A DNA stretch of 64,000 nucleotides, taken from the NCBI RefSeq assembly GCF_000827885.1, contig NZ_JTKH01000006.1:310001-374000 (forward strand), given 5' to 3'. The notes under the pieces were generated by a model. That model was not told the origin of the DNA. It saw nothing but the letters and a program-made list of their open reading frames with translations, and made no database searches. Every line of letters starts with the position of its first letter. The stretch's first letter is position 1. Below, one piece after another: positions 33,833-41,632 of this stretch. A program made the position numbers and the translations under genes. Source of the DNA: Vibrio renipiscarius (lineage in GTDB: Bacteria; Pseudomonadota; Gammaproteobacteria; Enterobacterales; Vibrionaceae).

Positions 33833-34666
33833 CTACGCAGCGATGACCACGGGGTGCCCAAGAGTGGGGTGTGAAATAATCGCGACATTATGTTGGTACA
33901 CCTCTTTAATCACCTGACTACTTAGGGCATTTGTTGGCGTGTCATCGCTCACAATTGAGCCATTATTGAGCAGTACAATTCGGTCAGCATATTGGGCCGC
34001 TAGATTCAAATCGTGTAATACCGCCACCACCGTCGCCCCTTTTTTTGCCAATGTTTGCGCTAAAGCAAGCGTACTGTGTTGGTGATGAATATCTAAGGCG
34101 GATGTTGGTTCATCAAGCAGCAGAATTGAATTTGAACCACTTTGCTCGAGTTGCGTTAATACGCGGGCAAGATGAAGACGTTGTTTCTCGCCACCAGACA
34201 GGGTGGGGTAGTCACGATTTGCGAGGTGTATGACATCGGTTTGGCGCATCATCTCATCAATCACCAGATCCAGTTCTTCTTGTGACATCGTTAAATTGAG
34301 CCCACCTAATGCAACCACTTCCCGCGCCGTAAAATTGAACGACAGTGAGCTGCTTTGGGGAAGAACGCCGACATGTTTGGCAAGATCCTCTGATGCCCAT
34401 TGCTCTCGGGGTTGGCCAAAGAGAGAAAACTGACCGTGAGCGGCTATCTCTCCGGTGAGTGATTTCAGCAACGTGCTCTTACCAGTGCCGTTTGGCCCGA
34501 GTAGCGCGGTAAACTCTCCTCGATTGAGTGATAAATTAATATTGTCCAGAATGACACGACCGCTCAGCGTGACAGACAAATTCTCTATGGCTACGGTTTC
34601 AGGCCCTTGATAGTTAAAAATAGAGGCTTTGCGACCTGATTTTGTCGATGAGAAGAAGGAGAACAT
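33833..34666 (-). CDS. hutD: HutD, haem ABC transporter ATPase
   Basis: A 277-residue ABC ATPase that powers haem import across the inner membrane. Walker A 'GPNGTGKSTLLKSL', the signature 'LSGGEKQRLHLARVL', Walker B 'ILLLDEPTSALD' and the switch His 'VLHDLNLAAQYAD' are all present. It resembles HmuV of other bacteria. It ends the six-gene tonB-exbB-exbD-hutB-hutC-hutD operon, and its ATG overlaps the hutC stop by one base. Confidence 0.93.
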   Translation of the reverse strand: MFSFFSSTKSGRKASIFNYQGPETVAIENLSVTLSGRVILDNINLSLNRGEFTALLGPNGTGKSTLLKSLTGEIAAHGQFSLFGQPREQWASEDLAKHVGVLPQSSSLSFNFTAREVVALGGLNLTMSQEELDLVIDEMMRQTDVIHLANRDYPTLSGGEKQRLHLARVLTQLEQSGSNSILLLDEPTSALDIHHQHSTLALAQTLAKKGATVVAVLHDLNLAAQYADRIVLLNNGSIVSDDTPTNALSSQVIKEVYQHNVAIISHPTLGHPVVIAA

Positions 34667-35736
34667 TATAGGCGGCCCTTTTGTTTTATCAGTAACCAGA
34701 TGAAAAATGGTGCGCCAAGTAACGCGGTGACAATGCCGACGGGCATGTCTAAAGGCGCAACGACGGTACGAGCTAACATATCGGCAATCAACAATAACAG
34801 CCCACCCATCAGTAACGTGACGGGAAGCAAAGAGCGGAAGTTCGGGCCAATAAGCATGCGCGCTAAATGGGGGACAATTAAGCCAATAAATCCAATCATA
34901 CCCGCCAGTGCAACCGTAACGCCGACACCGGCGGCGGCTAAAATGATTAAGCGACGTTTGAGCGATTGAACATTAATGCCCATGTGACGGGCTTCAGCTT
35001 CGCCCAATAACATGGCATTGAGTTTATCGGCATCGCGGTAATAAATAACAAACAGAACAATCAAGGTGCCAAAAGCCAGCCATAAGCTGCGAGGATTCGC
35101 ACCAGCAAGTGAGCCCATGGTCCACAGAGAAAGATCACGTAAGGCTTGGTCATCGGCAAAATAGTTTAATAGGCCTAATGCCGCTCCAGCTAATGCCGCA
35201 ATCGCGACGCCAGCCAATAGCATCATGGTGACAGAGGTGCCATTTGCGCCGGTGCCTAATCGATAGACGACAAAGGTAATGACGCTTCCGCCAAGGCAAG
35301 CAAAAAGTGGTACGGTGCCAAACAGCAGTAAGGTGGGATAACTGGCTGCCAATTCACCAAATAAGACGATCGCAATGGCAGCCCCAAGCGCGGCACCAGA
35401 CGATACCCCGATAATGCCCGGATCGGCTAACGGATTGCGAAATAACCCCTGCATAACGGCACCACTAATGGCCAAAATACCACCGACCGCAATCGCCAGT
35501 AAGGTGCGAGGCAGACGAACTTGTTGCACGACCATTGTAATATGCGCGGGTAAATCACCACGGCTGGTGGAAAGTAAATCGCTTGGCAATAACGATTGAA
35601 TGCTATCAAAAAAACCAATGTTCATCGGGCCGACACTTATCGATGCAACGGTCGCAAAATAAAGCGTGATGGCCGCGATAATACAGAGGGATTTAGCGCT
35701 CAACATGCGTGAGGCTGTCAGTGTGGAAACCGCCAT
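34666..35736 (-). CDS. hutC: HutC, haem ABC transporter permease
   Basis: A 356-residue FecCD-family permease with about ten membrane segments. Typical motifs are 'VRLPRTLLAIAVGGILAISG', 'GLFRNPLADPGIIGVSSGAA' and 'GFIGLIVPHLARML'. It carries haem from HutB into the cytoplasm. The start at 35736 follows the hutB stop by ten bases; the longer frame from 35808 overlaps hutB. Confidence 0.93.
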   Translation of the reverse strand: MAVSTLTASRMLSAKSLCIIAAITLYFATVASISVGPMNIGFFDSIQSLLPSDLLSTSRGDLPAHITMVVQQVRLPRTLLAIAVGGILAISGAVMQGLFRNPLADPGIIGVSSGAALGAAIAIVLFGELAASYPTLLLFGTVPLFACLGGSVITFVVYRLGTGANGTSVTMMLLAGVAIAALAGAALGLLNYFADDQALRDLSLWTMGSLAGANPRSLWLAFGTLIVLFVIYYRDADKLNAMLLGEAEARHMGINVQSLKRRLIILAAAGVGVTVALAGMIGFIGLIVPHLARMLIGPNFRSLLPVTLLMGGLLLLIADMLARTVVAPLDMPVGIVTALLGAPFFIWLLIKQKGRL

Positions 35737-35746
35737 AGTGAGCCTA

Positions 35747-36601
35747 TTATTTGTTATCTTCTGGGTGGAATGTTTGGAATAAATCATCAGTGAGCTGCAA
35801 GCTCTCAATGCCTAATCCACCAATAATGGCGCTGCTTTGAATTGGAATAATGCGGTCTTGGCTACCTGCTGGTGTGGCGGCAAGTAATGGGAACTCTTTG
35901 AGGATGCCGTCCTTTCCGCCCATGGCTTGCCATGCGCGATCCGACACCAACAGATAATCAGGCTGCATTTCGACCATCGCTTCCTGAGAAACAGGCTTGT
36001 AGGAGCTCAGCATCTCTTTTGCTGGGTTTTGGCCTCCGGCAAGCTCAATGATCACATCAATGGTGGTTTTGTCCCCTGCGATGGTCGCGGGACGGCCTTT
36101 GCTTAACATGGCAAACAGCACTTTGGGTGTCGACGTGACTTCGCGCTGCTGCATAGTCTGCAATTTGGCTTTCAGTGAGGCTTTAAGCGCCTTAGCTTGC
36201 TCTTGTGTACCGGTGATAGCCGCAATTTTATCAATACGCAGAAATAATTCGTCTTCCGTATCCCCAGAAGGCACCGTTTCCACGTTGATTCCGCCATTTT
36301 TTAACAGCGTTAATGTACTTTCTGGGCCCATTTCTGCGGAGCCAATGATATGTGTTGGTGATAATGCCATTAGTCCCTCAGCAGAGAGTTGGCGATGGTA
36401 GCCGACAAGCGGTAATTGATCGTTGGTGTTGAATTTTTTACTGGTGACATCCAGTGCCACTAATTGATCGTCAGCGCCCAGAGCGATAAGAATTTCAGTA
36501 ATGCTCGATCCTGCGCTGATGATGCGATTGTTTGGTTGTTCTTGCGCCATAATTGAGCTCGAAGCAACGAGTAGGCCAAGGGTTAACAGCAGTTTTTTCA
36601 T
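35747..36601 (-). CDS. hutB: HutB, periplasmic haem-binding protein
   Basis: A 284-residue substrate-binding protein of the cluster-A (BtuF/HmuT) fold. It has a signal peptide ('LLLTLGLLVASSSIMA' before QEQ) and 'RIISAGSSITEILIALGADD', the usual opening. It takes haem after TonB-dependent import and hands it to HutCD. Its ATG overlaps the exbD stop by one base (TAATG). Confidence 0.92.
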   Translation of the reverse strand: MKKLLLTLGLLVASSSIMAQEQPNNRIISAGSSITEILIALGADDQLVALDVTSKKFNTNDQLPLVGYHRQLSAEGLMALSPTHIIGSAEMGPESTLTLLKNGGINVETVPSGDTEDELFLRIDKIAAITGTQEQAKALKASLKAKLQTMQQREVTSTPKVLFAMLSKGRPATIAGDKTTIDVIIELAGGQNPAKEMLSSYKPVSQEAMVEMQPDYLLVSDRAWQAMGGKDGILKEFPLLAATPAGSQDRIIPIQSSAIIGGLGIESLQLTDDLFQTFHPEDNK

Positions 36602-37035
36602 TAGTGTTCTTCCATAACAATATTGGTGGCAGAGATGTGGTGTTTTTGCATAAAAGCGAGCAAGTTAAGCATGGATTCGACGTCTGCTTTTTTATCGGCG
36701 GCGATCACAATGGGCTTATCTGGCGTTTCACTACGGGCTTTCAACAATGCGGCGGTGAAGCCCCCCCAATCCTGAAACTCCGTACCGTCGACTGCCCAGC
36801 GATTACCTTGATTTGTATCCACATCGGAATAAAGAATGCCGACTGAAATTACGGGTTTATCTGGTCGGGTGAGCGCGCTGCTCTCTTCCGTTTTAGGGAT
36901 GTCGACATTGAGTGTTTGAACGCTGACATTCGCCGTCAGCAGCAGAAACACCATGACAATAAAAATGATGTCGAGCATCGGAGTTAAGTCAGGTTTAAAT
37001 TCGTCATCACCGAACTGAGAATGTGACTGGATCAT
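36601..37035 (-). CDS. exbD: ExbD, TonB energy-transduction protein
   Basis: A 144-residue protein with one membrane helix. 'KPDLTPMLDIIFIVMVFLLL' contains the conserved membrane Asp that conducts protons with ExbB. The ATG at 37035 overlaps the exbB stop (TGATG). The frame extends one codon upstream to a TTG. Confidence 0.93.
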   Translation of the reverse strand: MIQSHSQFGDDEFKPDLTPMLDIIFIVMVFLLLTANVSVQTLNVDIPKTEESSALTRPDKPVISVGILYSDVDTNQGNRWAVDGTEFQDWGGFTAALLKARSETPDKPIVIAADKKADVESMLNLLAFMQKHHISATNIVMEEH

Positions 37036-37748
37036 CAAATTACCTCGTTCGTCGCAGGGGTGATGAAGACTTTTTTATTTGCACACTCTTGCTTCGCGCA
37101 GTGATTTTCCGCGCAAGGATCGACAGAGATCCCCTCAATATGCAAGTTACTGTGATTGAGGGTGTATTCGATTTTTGCCAAGGTTTTGTCTACCCACATA
37201 CTCAAAAGTTGTGCGCCCATAATCGCGGGTAGGGCAATCAGCAAACCCGCGGCGGTGGTGGTCATCGCAAGCCCTAAGCCATCAGCCAAATTCGCCGGTG
37301 AAATCGCCCCTTCTGTTGATGTGATGCCTTTAAACATTTCCATCAAACCTAACACGGTGCCCAGCAAACCAATTAATGGGCTGATGACGCCAATCATGGA
37401 CAATAATCGGATACCTGAACGAAATTGCTGACGCTTTTTGAATAGCCAAATGCTGACGGCTTCTTCACGCAAAGGTTTGGTGAAGTGGCGATGGTTGAGC
37501 AGCATACGCATCGATTGAAAGGCCAACTGGCGACCATTTAATTCTTGAGAAATAAAGCGGTCGACGGCTTCTGAATGATTGAAATCGAGTTTGTGCACCT
37601 GCTTTAAAATACGGGTGGTGTAAGTTCGCCCATTGAGCAACATATATAAGGTGCGCTCAATTAAGATAACCAGAGTGAGAAACGACATGATGATTAACGG
37701 CCATGTCATGATACCGAGTTGGCTTTGCATATGACTCAATGTTTGCAT
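37035..37748 (-). CDS. exbB: ExbB, TonB energy-transduction proton channel
   Basis: A 237-residue member of the MotA/TolQ/ExbB family. Three membrane helices are visible, with 'GVISPLIGLLGTVLGLMEMF' and 'GLGLAMTTTAAGLLIALPAI' forming the channel helices. With ExbD it energises TonB by the proton gradient. It ends with a Cys-rich tail ('DPCAENHCAKQECANKKV'), which is unusual for ExbB. It lies 16 bases downstream of tonB. Confidence 0.92.
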   Translation of the reverse strand: MQTLSHMQSQLGIMTWPLIIMSFLTLVILIERTLYMLLNGRTYTTRILKQVHKLDFNHSEAVDRFISQELNGRQLAFQSMRMLLNHRHFTKPLREEAVSIWLFKKRQQFRSGIRLLSMIGVISPLIGLLGTVLGLMEMFKGITSTEGAISPANLADGLGLAMTTTAAGLLIALPAIMGAQLLSMWVDKTLAKIEYTLNHSNLHIEGISVDPCAENHCAKQECANKKVFITPATNEVI

Positions 37749-37763
37749 GATGATTTGTCTTTA

Positions 37764-38582
37764 CTACTGTAATTTGAAATTGATAGGGATGTGAACACGG
37801 TGCGCGATGGCTTGCCCGTGCTCAATTCGACGAGAAAACTGCCACTGCTTAATGGTATTCAGTGCCCGCTGGTCCAGTATGGAATGGCCGCTGGATGTAA
37901 TGATTTTTTGTTTAATTTGTTTGCCTTCCTGGTTGAGCCAAACCTCAATCAACGCTTTGCCTTCTAAGCCTTTTTTTCGTGCCAGTTTTGGGTAAGAAAC
38001 CGGTACAGGCTTCGCACTAAATTGCGGCTTACTGACCAACATTGGCTCACTCGTCTGAGAGGCGCTTTGGGCTGTGCTTTGCTGTCGGTTTAATTCTGCC
38101 TCTTCTGGCAATTTTGTTGTTTTGCTCTCTTTCTGTGGTGATTTCGCCGGTTTTGGACTCGGCGTCTTTGTCATTAAGGGCTCTTTTTTGATCGGCTTTG
38201 CCGCAGGTTTAGTGACAGGTTTGTTTGTGGGCTTCGCAATGGGCTCAACCGCGTGTTTGGTTTCTGCCGGTGCCGGTGCCGGTGCCGTCGCTGTTTTCTG
38301 TTCGGATTTGGCGGTGTCTGCCTTCTTACTTTTCGGTTCGTGTTTTGTTTCAACGACCGCTTTCGGCTTCTTGGCGCTGTCTTGCTCTATTTCTTTGTTC
38401 GAATTTGGTTCTGCCTGTGGCGTCGGTGTTGAGGCTGCCCGAGCAAGTAACTGGATTTGCATTGCGTTGATGCCTTGCTCCATAGACACGTGAATGACCT
38501 TCTCTTGAGGCGAATATGACAACGCCATACCTTGGATAAGGCATGCAATTAGTCCAGCAATTAAGTAACGAAGCTTTGTCAT
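37764..38582 (-). CDS. tonB: TonB
   Basis: A 272-residue TonB. One N-terminal membrane helix (residues 5-22) is followed by a Pro/Lys/Ala-rich spacer ('PIAKPTNKPVTKPAAKPIKK') that spans the periplasm. The C-terminal domain has 'SYPKLARKKGLEGKALIEVW' and 'RALNTIKQWQFSR'. It transmits energy to the outer-membrane haem receptor. The start at 38582 is preferred over 38624, which would add a polar extension before the helix. A hexanucleotide run encodes Ala-Pro repeats in the spacer. Confidence 0.93.
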   Translation of the reverse strand: MTKLRYLIAGLIACLIQGMALSYSPQEKVIHVSMEQGINAMQIQLLARAASTPTPQAEPNSNKEIEQDSAKKPKAVVETKHEPKSKKADTAKSEQKTATAPAPAPAETKHAVEPIAKPTNKPVTKPAAKPIKKEPLMTKTPSPKPAKSPQKESKTTKLPEEAELNRQQSTAQSASQTSEPMLVSKPQFSAKPVPVSYPKLARKKGLEGKALIEVWLNQEGKQIKQKIITSSGHSILDQRALNTIKQWQFSRRIEHGQAIAHRVHIPINFKLQ

Positions 38583-38682
38583 AGGGAACCGCAAGTAATT
38601 GACGTTGAAAACAATATGGCGCAAAGCAATGCCGCGCCGTTTAAATAACGAGATGCATTATCCACTAAATGACAATGAGATC

Positions 38683-38707
38683 AAATATCATTTACATTAT
38701 CATTTGG
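38683..38707. promoter_or_regulatory. Fur box between tonB and hutW
   Basis: AAATATCATTTACATTATCA followed by TTTGG resembles the Fur consensus of GATAAT-type hexamers (minus strand TGATAATGTAAATGATATTT). It lies 100 bases before tonB and 190 before hutW, consistent with iron repression of both units. A second weaker AT-rich site, GAGAATAATTCTTATTTAC, lies at 38723. Confidence 0.65.
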
Positions 38708-38893
38708 GATCTATATTATGTCGAGAATAATTCTTATTTACAATTTAATTTATAAGATTTCACCCACAAGTTTTATGTCTAAGTTCGTCTTTTCTGAATG
38801 ACAGAGTCAGGTGATTCTCGAGAGGTTCGGGGCTTTACGAATGCCGAAATAGACAGGCTTTTTGTGGGATGAAATAGGTATTGTGTAAACACT

Positions 38894-40282
38894 ATGAATC
38901 CAAATGCCCCAGAAAGTGCTTCAGATGCGTCCGAGATTGACGCTATTGTTTTTGATCACACTGATGAATCCATTGTTGGCAGAAATACACCCGATCCGCT
39001 TCGGTTTGCCTTTAGCGGTAAAACTGGCCCCCACGTAGGGGGCAGTTCTGTGCCCGTCCCGCAAAGTAAAACTCAAGACGTCGTTTTGAATGCACTCAAT
39101 ACCCCTGCGACGGTAAAAGCGCGCTGTTTGTATATCCACATTCCTTTTTGTCGCGTTCGTTGTACCTATTGCAATTTCTTCCAATACGCCTCGAGCGATC
39201 AGCTTATTGCGGAGTATTTTGCGGCATTGGTGATGGAAATTGAGCGTAAGGCAGCCTTTGCCTGGACACAAAGTTTGCCGTTTCAGGCGGTGTATGTGGG
39301 TGGGGGAACGCCAACAGACTTGAGTGCCGATCAGATCAAACAATTGGGCCAACTCATCCGAACGCGTTTTCCGCTGACGCCCGATTGTGAAATCACCTTA
39401 GAAGGCCGTGTGAATCGCTTTAGCGAAGCGAAATTTGAGTCGGCATTGGAGGGCGGGTTTAACCGTTTTTCACTGGGTGTACAAAGCTTCGATAGCAAGG
39501 TCCGTCGTGCGGCGAAGCGCTTAGATGATGGTGATGTGGTTTTAGAGACGTTACAAAAAATGGTGCGCTATAACGCCGCCCCTATTGTGATTGATCTGCT
39601 TTATGGCTTACCACATCAGACGTTAGACATTTGGCAAAATGATCTGGAAATGTACATCGAATCTGGCGTAGATGGTGTCGATCTTTATCAACTGCTCGAA
39701 TTACAAAACCTGCCAATGGCGCGCTTGATTGAACAAGGCAAGTTACCTCAACCCGCCAATACGGCCACGAAAGCGCAGATGTATCAGATGGGGGCCGATT
39801 TTATGGCGCGTTTTCACCAGCGCCGCTTGAGTGTCAATCATTGGGCTTCAACCAATCGAGAGCGCAGCATCTATAACAGTTTGGCTAAAACCAGTGCGGA
39901 AGTTTTGCCTATTGGCGCTGGCGCTGGTGGAAACTTTAATGGGATTAGCGCGATGCAACACCGCGATATGACGGCGTATATCGATGCGATTCAACAGCAA
40001 CAGTTCCCAATAGGTATGGCGTTTAAAGGCGATCCGAACGCTCGTTCCCTAAATCAATTTAAAGCAGCGTTTGACCGCGGCGCGTTATTGAAGCGTGACT
40101 GCATCGCTTGGTTTGACCGCTTAATGCCGCTGTTTGAAGCATGGCAAGACAGGGGCCTAGTGACGATTACACCTCAAGCGGTGGCACTGACGCAAGCGGG
40201 GCAGTTTTGGTCGGTTAACTTGGCTTCCAGCCTGATCAAAGTCATCCAAAATGAGAGTGCGACTCGGTTGGCCGTCGCTTAA
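38894..40282 (+). CDS. hutW: HutW, anaerobic haem-degrading radical SAM enzyme
   Basis: A 462-residue radical S-adenosylmethionine protein of the HemN/ChuW group. 'IHIPFCRVRCTYCNFF' carries the CxxxCxxC iron-sulfur cluster ligands at about residue 81, and 'VYVGGGTPTDLSADQI' is the SAM-binding region. ChuW-type enzymes open the haem ring without oxygen by methyl transfer and release iron. It is transcribed divergently from tonB across the Fur-like site. A stem-loop separates it from hutX. Confidence 0.92.
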   Translation: MNPNAPESASDASEIDAIVFDHTDESIVGRNTPDPLRFAFSGKTGPHVGGSSVPVPQSKTQDVVLNALNTPATVKARCLYIHIPFCRVRCTYCNFFQYASSDQLIAEYFAALVMEIERKAAFAWTQSLPFQAVYVGGGTPTDLSADQIKQLGQLIRTRFPLTPDCEITLEGRVNRFSEAKFESALEGGFNRFSLGVQSFDSKVRRAAKRLDDGDVVLETLQKMVRYNAAPIVIDLLYGLPHQTLDIWQNDLEMYIESGVDGVDLYQLLELQNLPMARLIEQGKLPQPANTATKAQMYQMGADFMARFHQRRLSVNHWASTNRERSIYNSLAKTSAEVLPIGAGAGGNFNGISAMQHRDMTAYIDAIQQQQFPIGMAFKGDPNARSLNQFKAAFDRGALLKRDCIAWFDRLMPLFEAWQDRGLVTITPQAVALTQAGQFWSVNLASSLIKVIQNESATRLAVA

Positions 40283-40299
40283 TACAACGGCCGATAGCG

Positions 40300-40331
40300 C
40301 AGGCACTTATCACGGACATAGGTGCCTGTTT
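40300..40331 (+). terminator. Stem-loop after hutW
   Basis: CAGGCAC and GTGCCTG pair around a 15-base loop. The T tract is short (TTTGAT), so partial termination is likely. Confidence 0.55.
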
Positions 40332-40361
40332 GATCAGCGAATATTTTTAAGGGTTCGCATC

Positions 40362-40397
40362 ATTCGACAGTCAATTCGACAGCCAATTCGACGGTAT
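40362..40397 (+). repeat. Three tandem 12-bp repeats before hutX
   Basis: ATTCGACAGTCA, ATTCGACAGCCA and ATTCGACGGTAT follow each other directly, 40 bases before the hutX start codon. They could be a slippage product or a regulator site. Confidence 0.75.
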
Positions 40398-40436
40398 AGA
40401 ACCCGACAACAACAGATTTGATGTGAAGGAGAAATC

Positions 40437-40958
40437 ATGTACAGCACATGTTCAGAAGTAGAAGTTAAACAACAAGTCACCGCCGCGCTGGCGCTGGATG
40501 TCGCCACGCCGGTTTCAGAAATGTCTCAACAACTGGCGCTGAGTGAAGGTGCCATTACTTTTGCTTTACCAGCAGAGATGGTGACTCAAGTGAAGGGGCA
40601 CCACGCGCAAGCGATTTTAGAGCAGTTACCAGCGTGGGGGACCGTCACTACGATAGTGCATTCATTTGGCTCCATATTCGAAAGTAAAGCCCGTTTCCCA
40701 AAAGGTAAGGTGGCGCATGGCTATTACAATTTAATGGGACGTGAAGGTGAACTGCACGGCCATTTACGTCTGGATTTGGTTGAGCATATTGCCTTTGTGA
40801 GTAAGCCGTTTAGAAGTATGGAAAGTCATTACATTGGTTTCTTTAACGCTGATGGTAGCTGTATTTTTAAAATTTATGTTGGCCGCGATAAAAAGCGCCA
40901 ACTGATCGCAGAGCAAGTGGCAGCGTTTGGCCAAATGAAGGAGACATTGAGCGCATGA
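40437..40958 (+). CDS. hutX: HutX, cytosolic haem carrier
   Basis: A 173-residue protein of the HutX/ChuX/HuvX family, which accepts haem from the importer and hands it to HutZ. The central 'WGTVTTIVHSFGSIFESKAR' and 'FPKGKVAHGYYNLMGREGEL' stretches are characteristic. AAGGAG lies six bases before the ATG. The end overlaps hutZ by four bases (ATGA), showing coupling. Confidence 0.92.
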   Translation: MYSTCSEVEVKQQVTAALALDVATPVSEMSQQLALSEGAITFALPAEMVTQVKGHHAQAILEQLPAWGTVTTIVHSFGSIFESKARFPKGKVAHGYYNLMGREGELHGHLRLDLVEHIAFVSKPFRSMESHYIGFFNADGSCIFKIYVGRDKKRQLIAEQVAAFGQMKETLSA

Positions 40959-41551
40959 GTGTAGAAAGTCAGCCAGAGAATAATCAAGACCAAACCTCTC
41001 AGATCGATCTTGAAAGAGAAGAGGTACGTCGTGAACGTTTACAAAATCGTTTAGAGCCAGAAGTGCGTGAATTTAGAGACTCACGCCAAACGCTTCAGTT
41101 GGCAACGATAAACCCAGAAGGGATACCCAATGCGACTTACGCGCCTTTTGCCTTTGACAGTCAGGCCTATTACATCTTGGTGAGTGATATTGCTGCGCAC
41201 GGTCGTAACCTGAAAACCAACCGTAATGTCTCGATCATGATGGTTCAAGATGAAAGCGAAGCGAAGCAAGTGTATGCCCGTAAGAGATTAACCTTCGATA
41301 CCACCGCGGAACTCGTCGAAAAGCAGTCACCGGTATGGCACAGCGGCATCGCTGCGTTACAAGCACGTTTTGGTGAAATTATCGATAATCTCAGCCAGTT
41401 GGGAGATTTCAATTTATATCGCCTGATACCTGAATCTGGCCGCTATGTGAAAGGATTCGGTCAAGCGTTTGAAATTTCGGGAAATGACTTATTGGACTTT
41501 GTTCATCTCACCGAAGGGCATGTTCAAGCCGAAAAAGAGCGTATGGCTTAA
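40955..41551 (+). CDS. hutZ: HutZ, haem-degrading/utilisation protein
   Basis: A 198-residue protein of the split-barrel flavin-reductase-like fold (HugZ/HutZ). It binds and degrades haem with oxygen in Vibrio cholerae. 'LATINPEGIPNATYAPFAFD' and 'YYILVSDIAAHGRNLKTN' mark the family, and the C-terminal 'LLDFVHLTEGH' holds His residues that contact haem. The N-terminal ~25 residues are an acidic/basic extension. It is coupled to hutX. Confidence 0.92.
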   Translation: MSVESQPENNQDQTSQIDLEREEVRRERLQNRLEPEVREFRDSRQTLQLATINPEGIPNATYAPFAFDSQAYYILVSDIAAHGRNLKTNRNVSIMMVQDESEAKQVYARKRLTFDTTAELVEKQSPVWHSGIAALQARFGEIIDNLSQLGDFNLYRLIPESGRYVKGFGQAFEISGNDLLDFVHLTEGHVQAEKERMA

Positions 41552-41632
41552 TTTTTAGCCTGAACATTAACGCTCCTTCATAAAAAAATCTAAATCGAGG
41601 GAGCATTTTTAGTATTTGAAATGGATATATTC

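Noticed and set aside
37807..38544. Plus- and minus-strand frames within tonB
   Set aside because: They result from the repetitive Pro/Lys/Ala codons of the TonB spacer.
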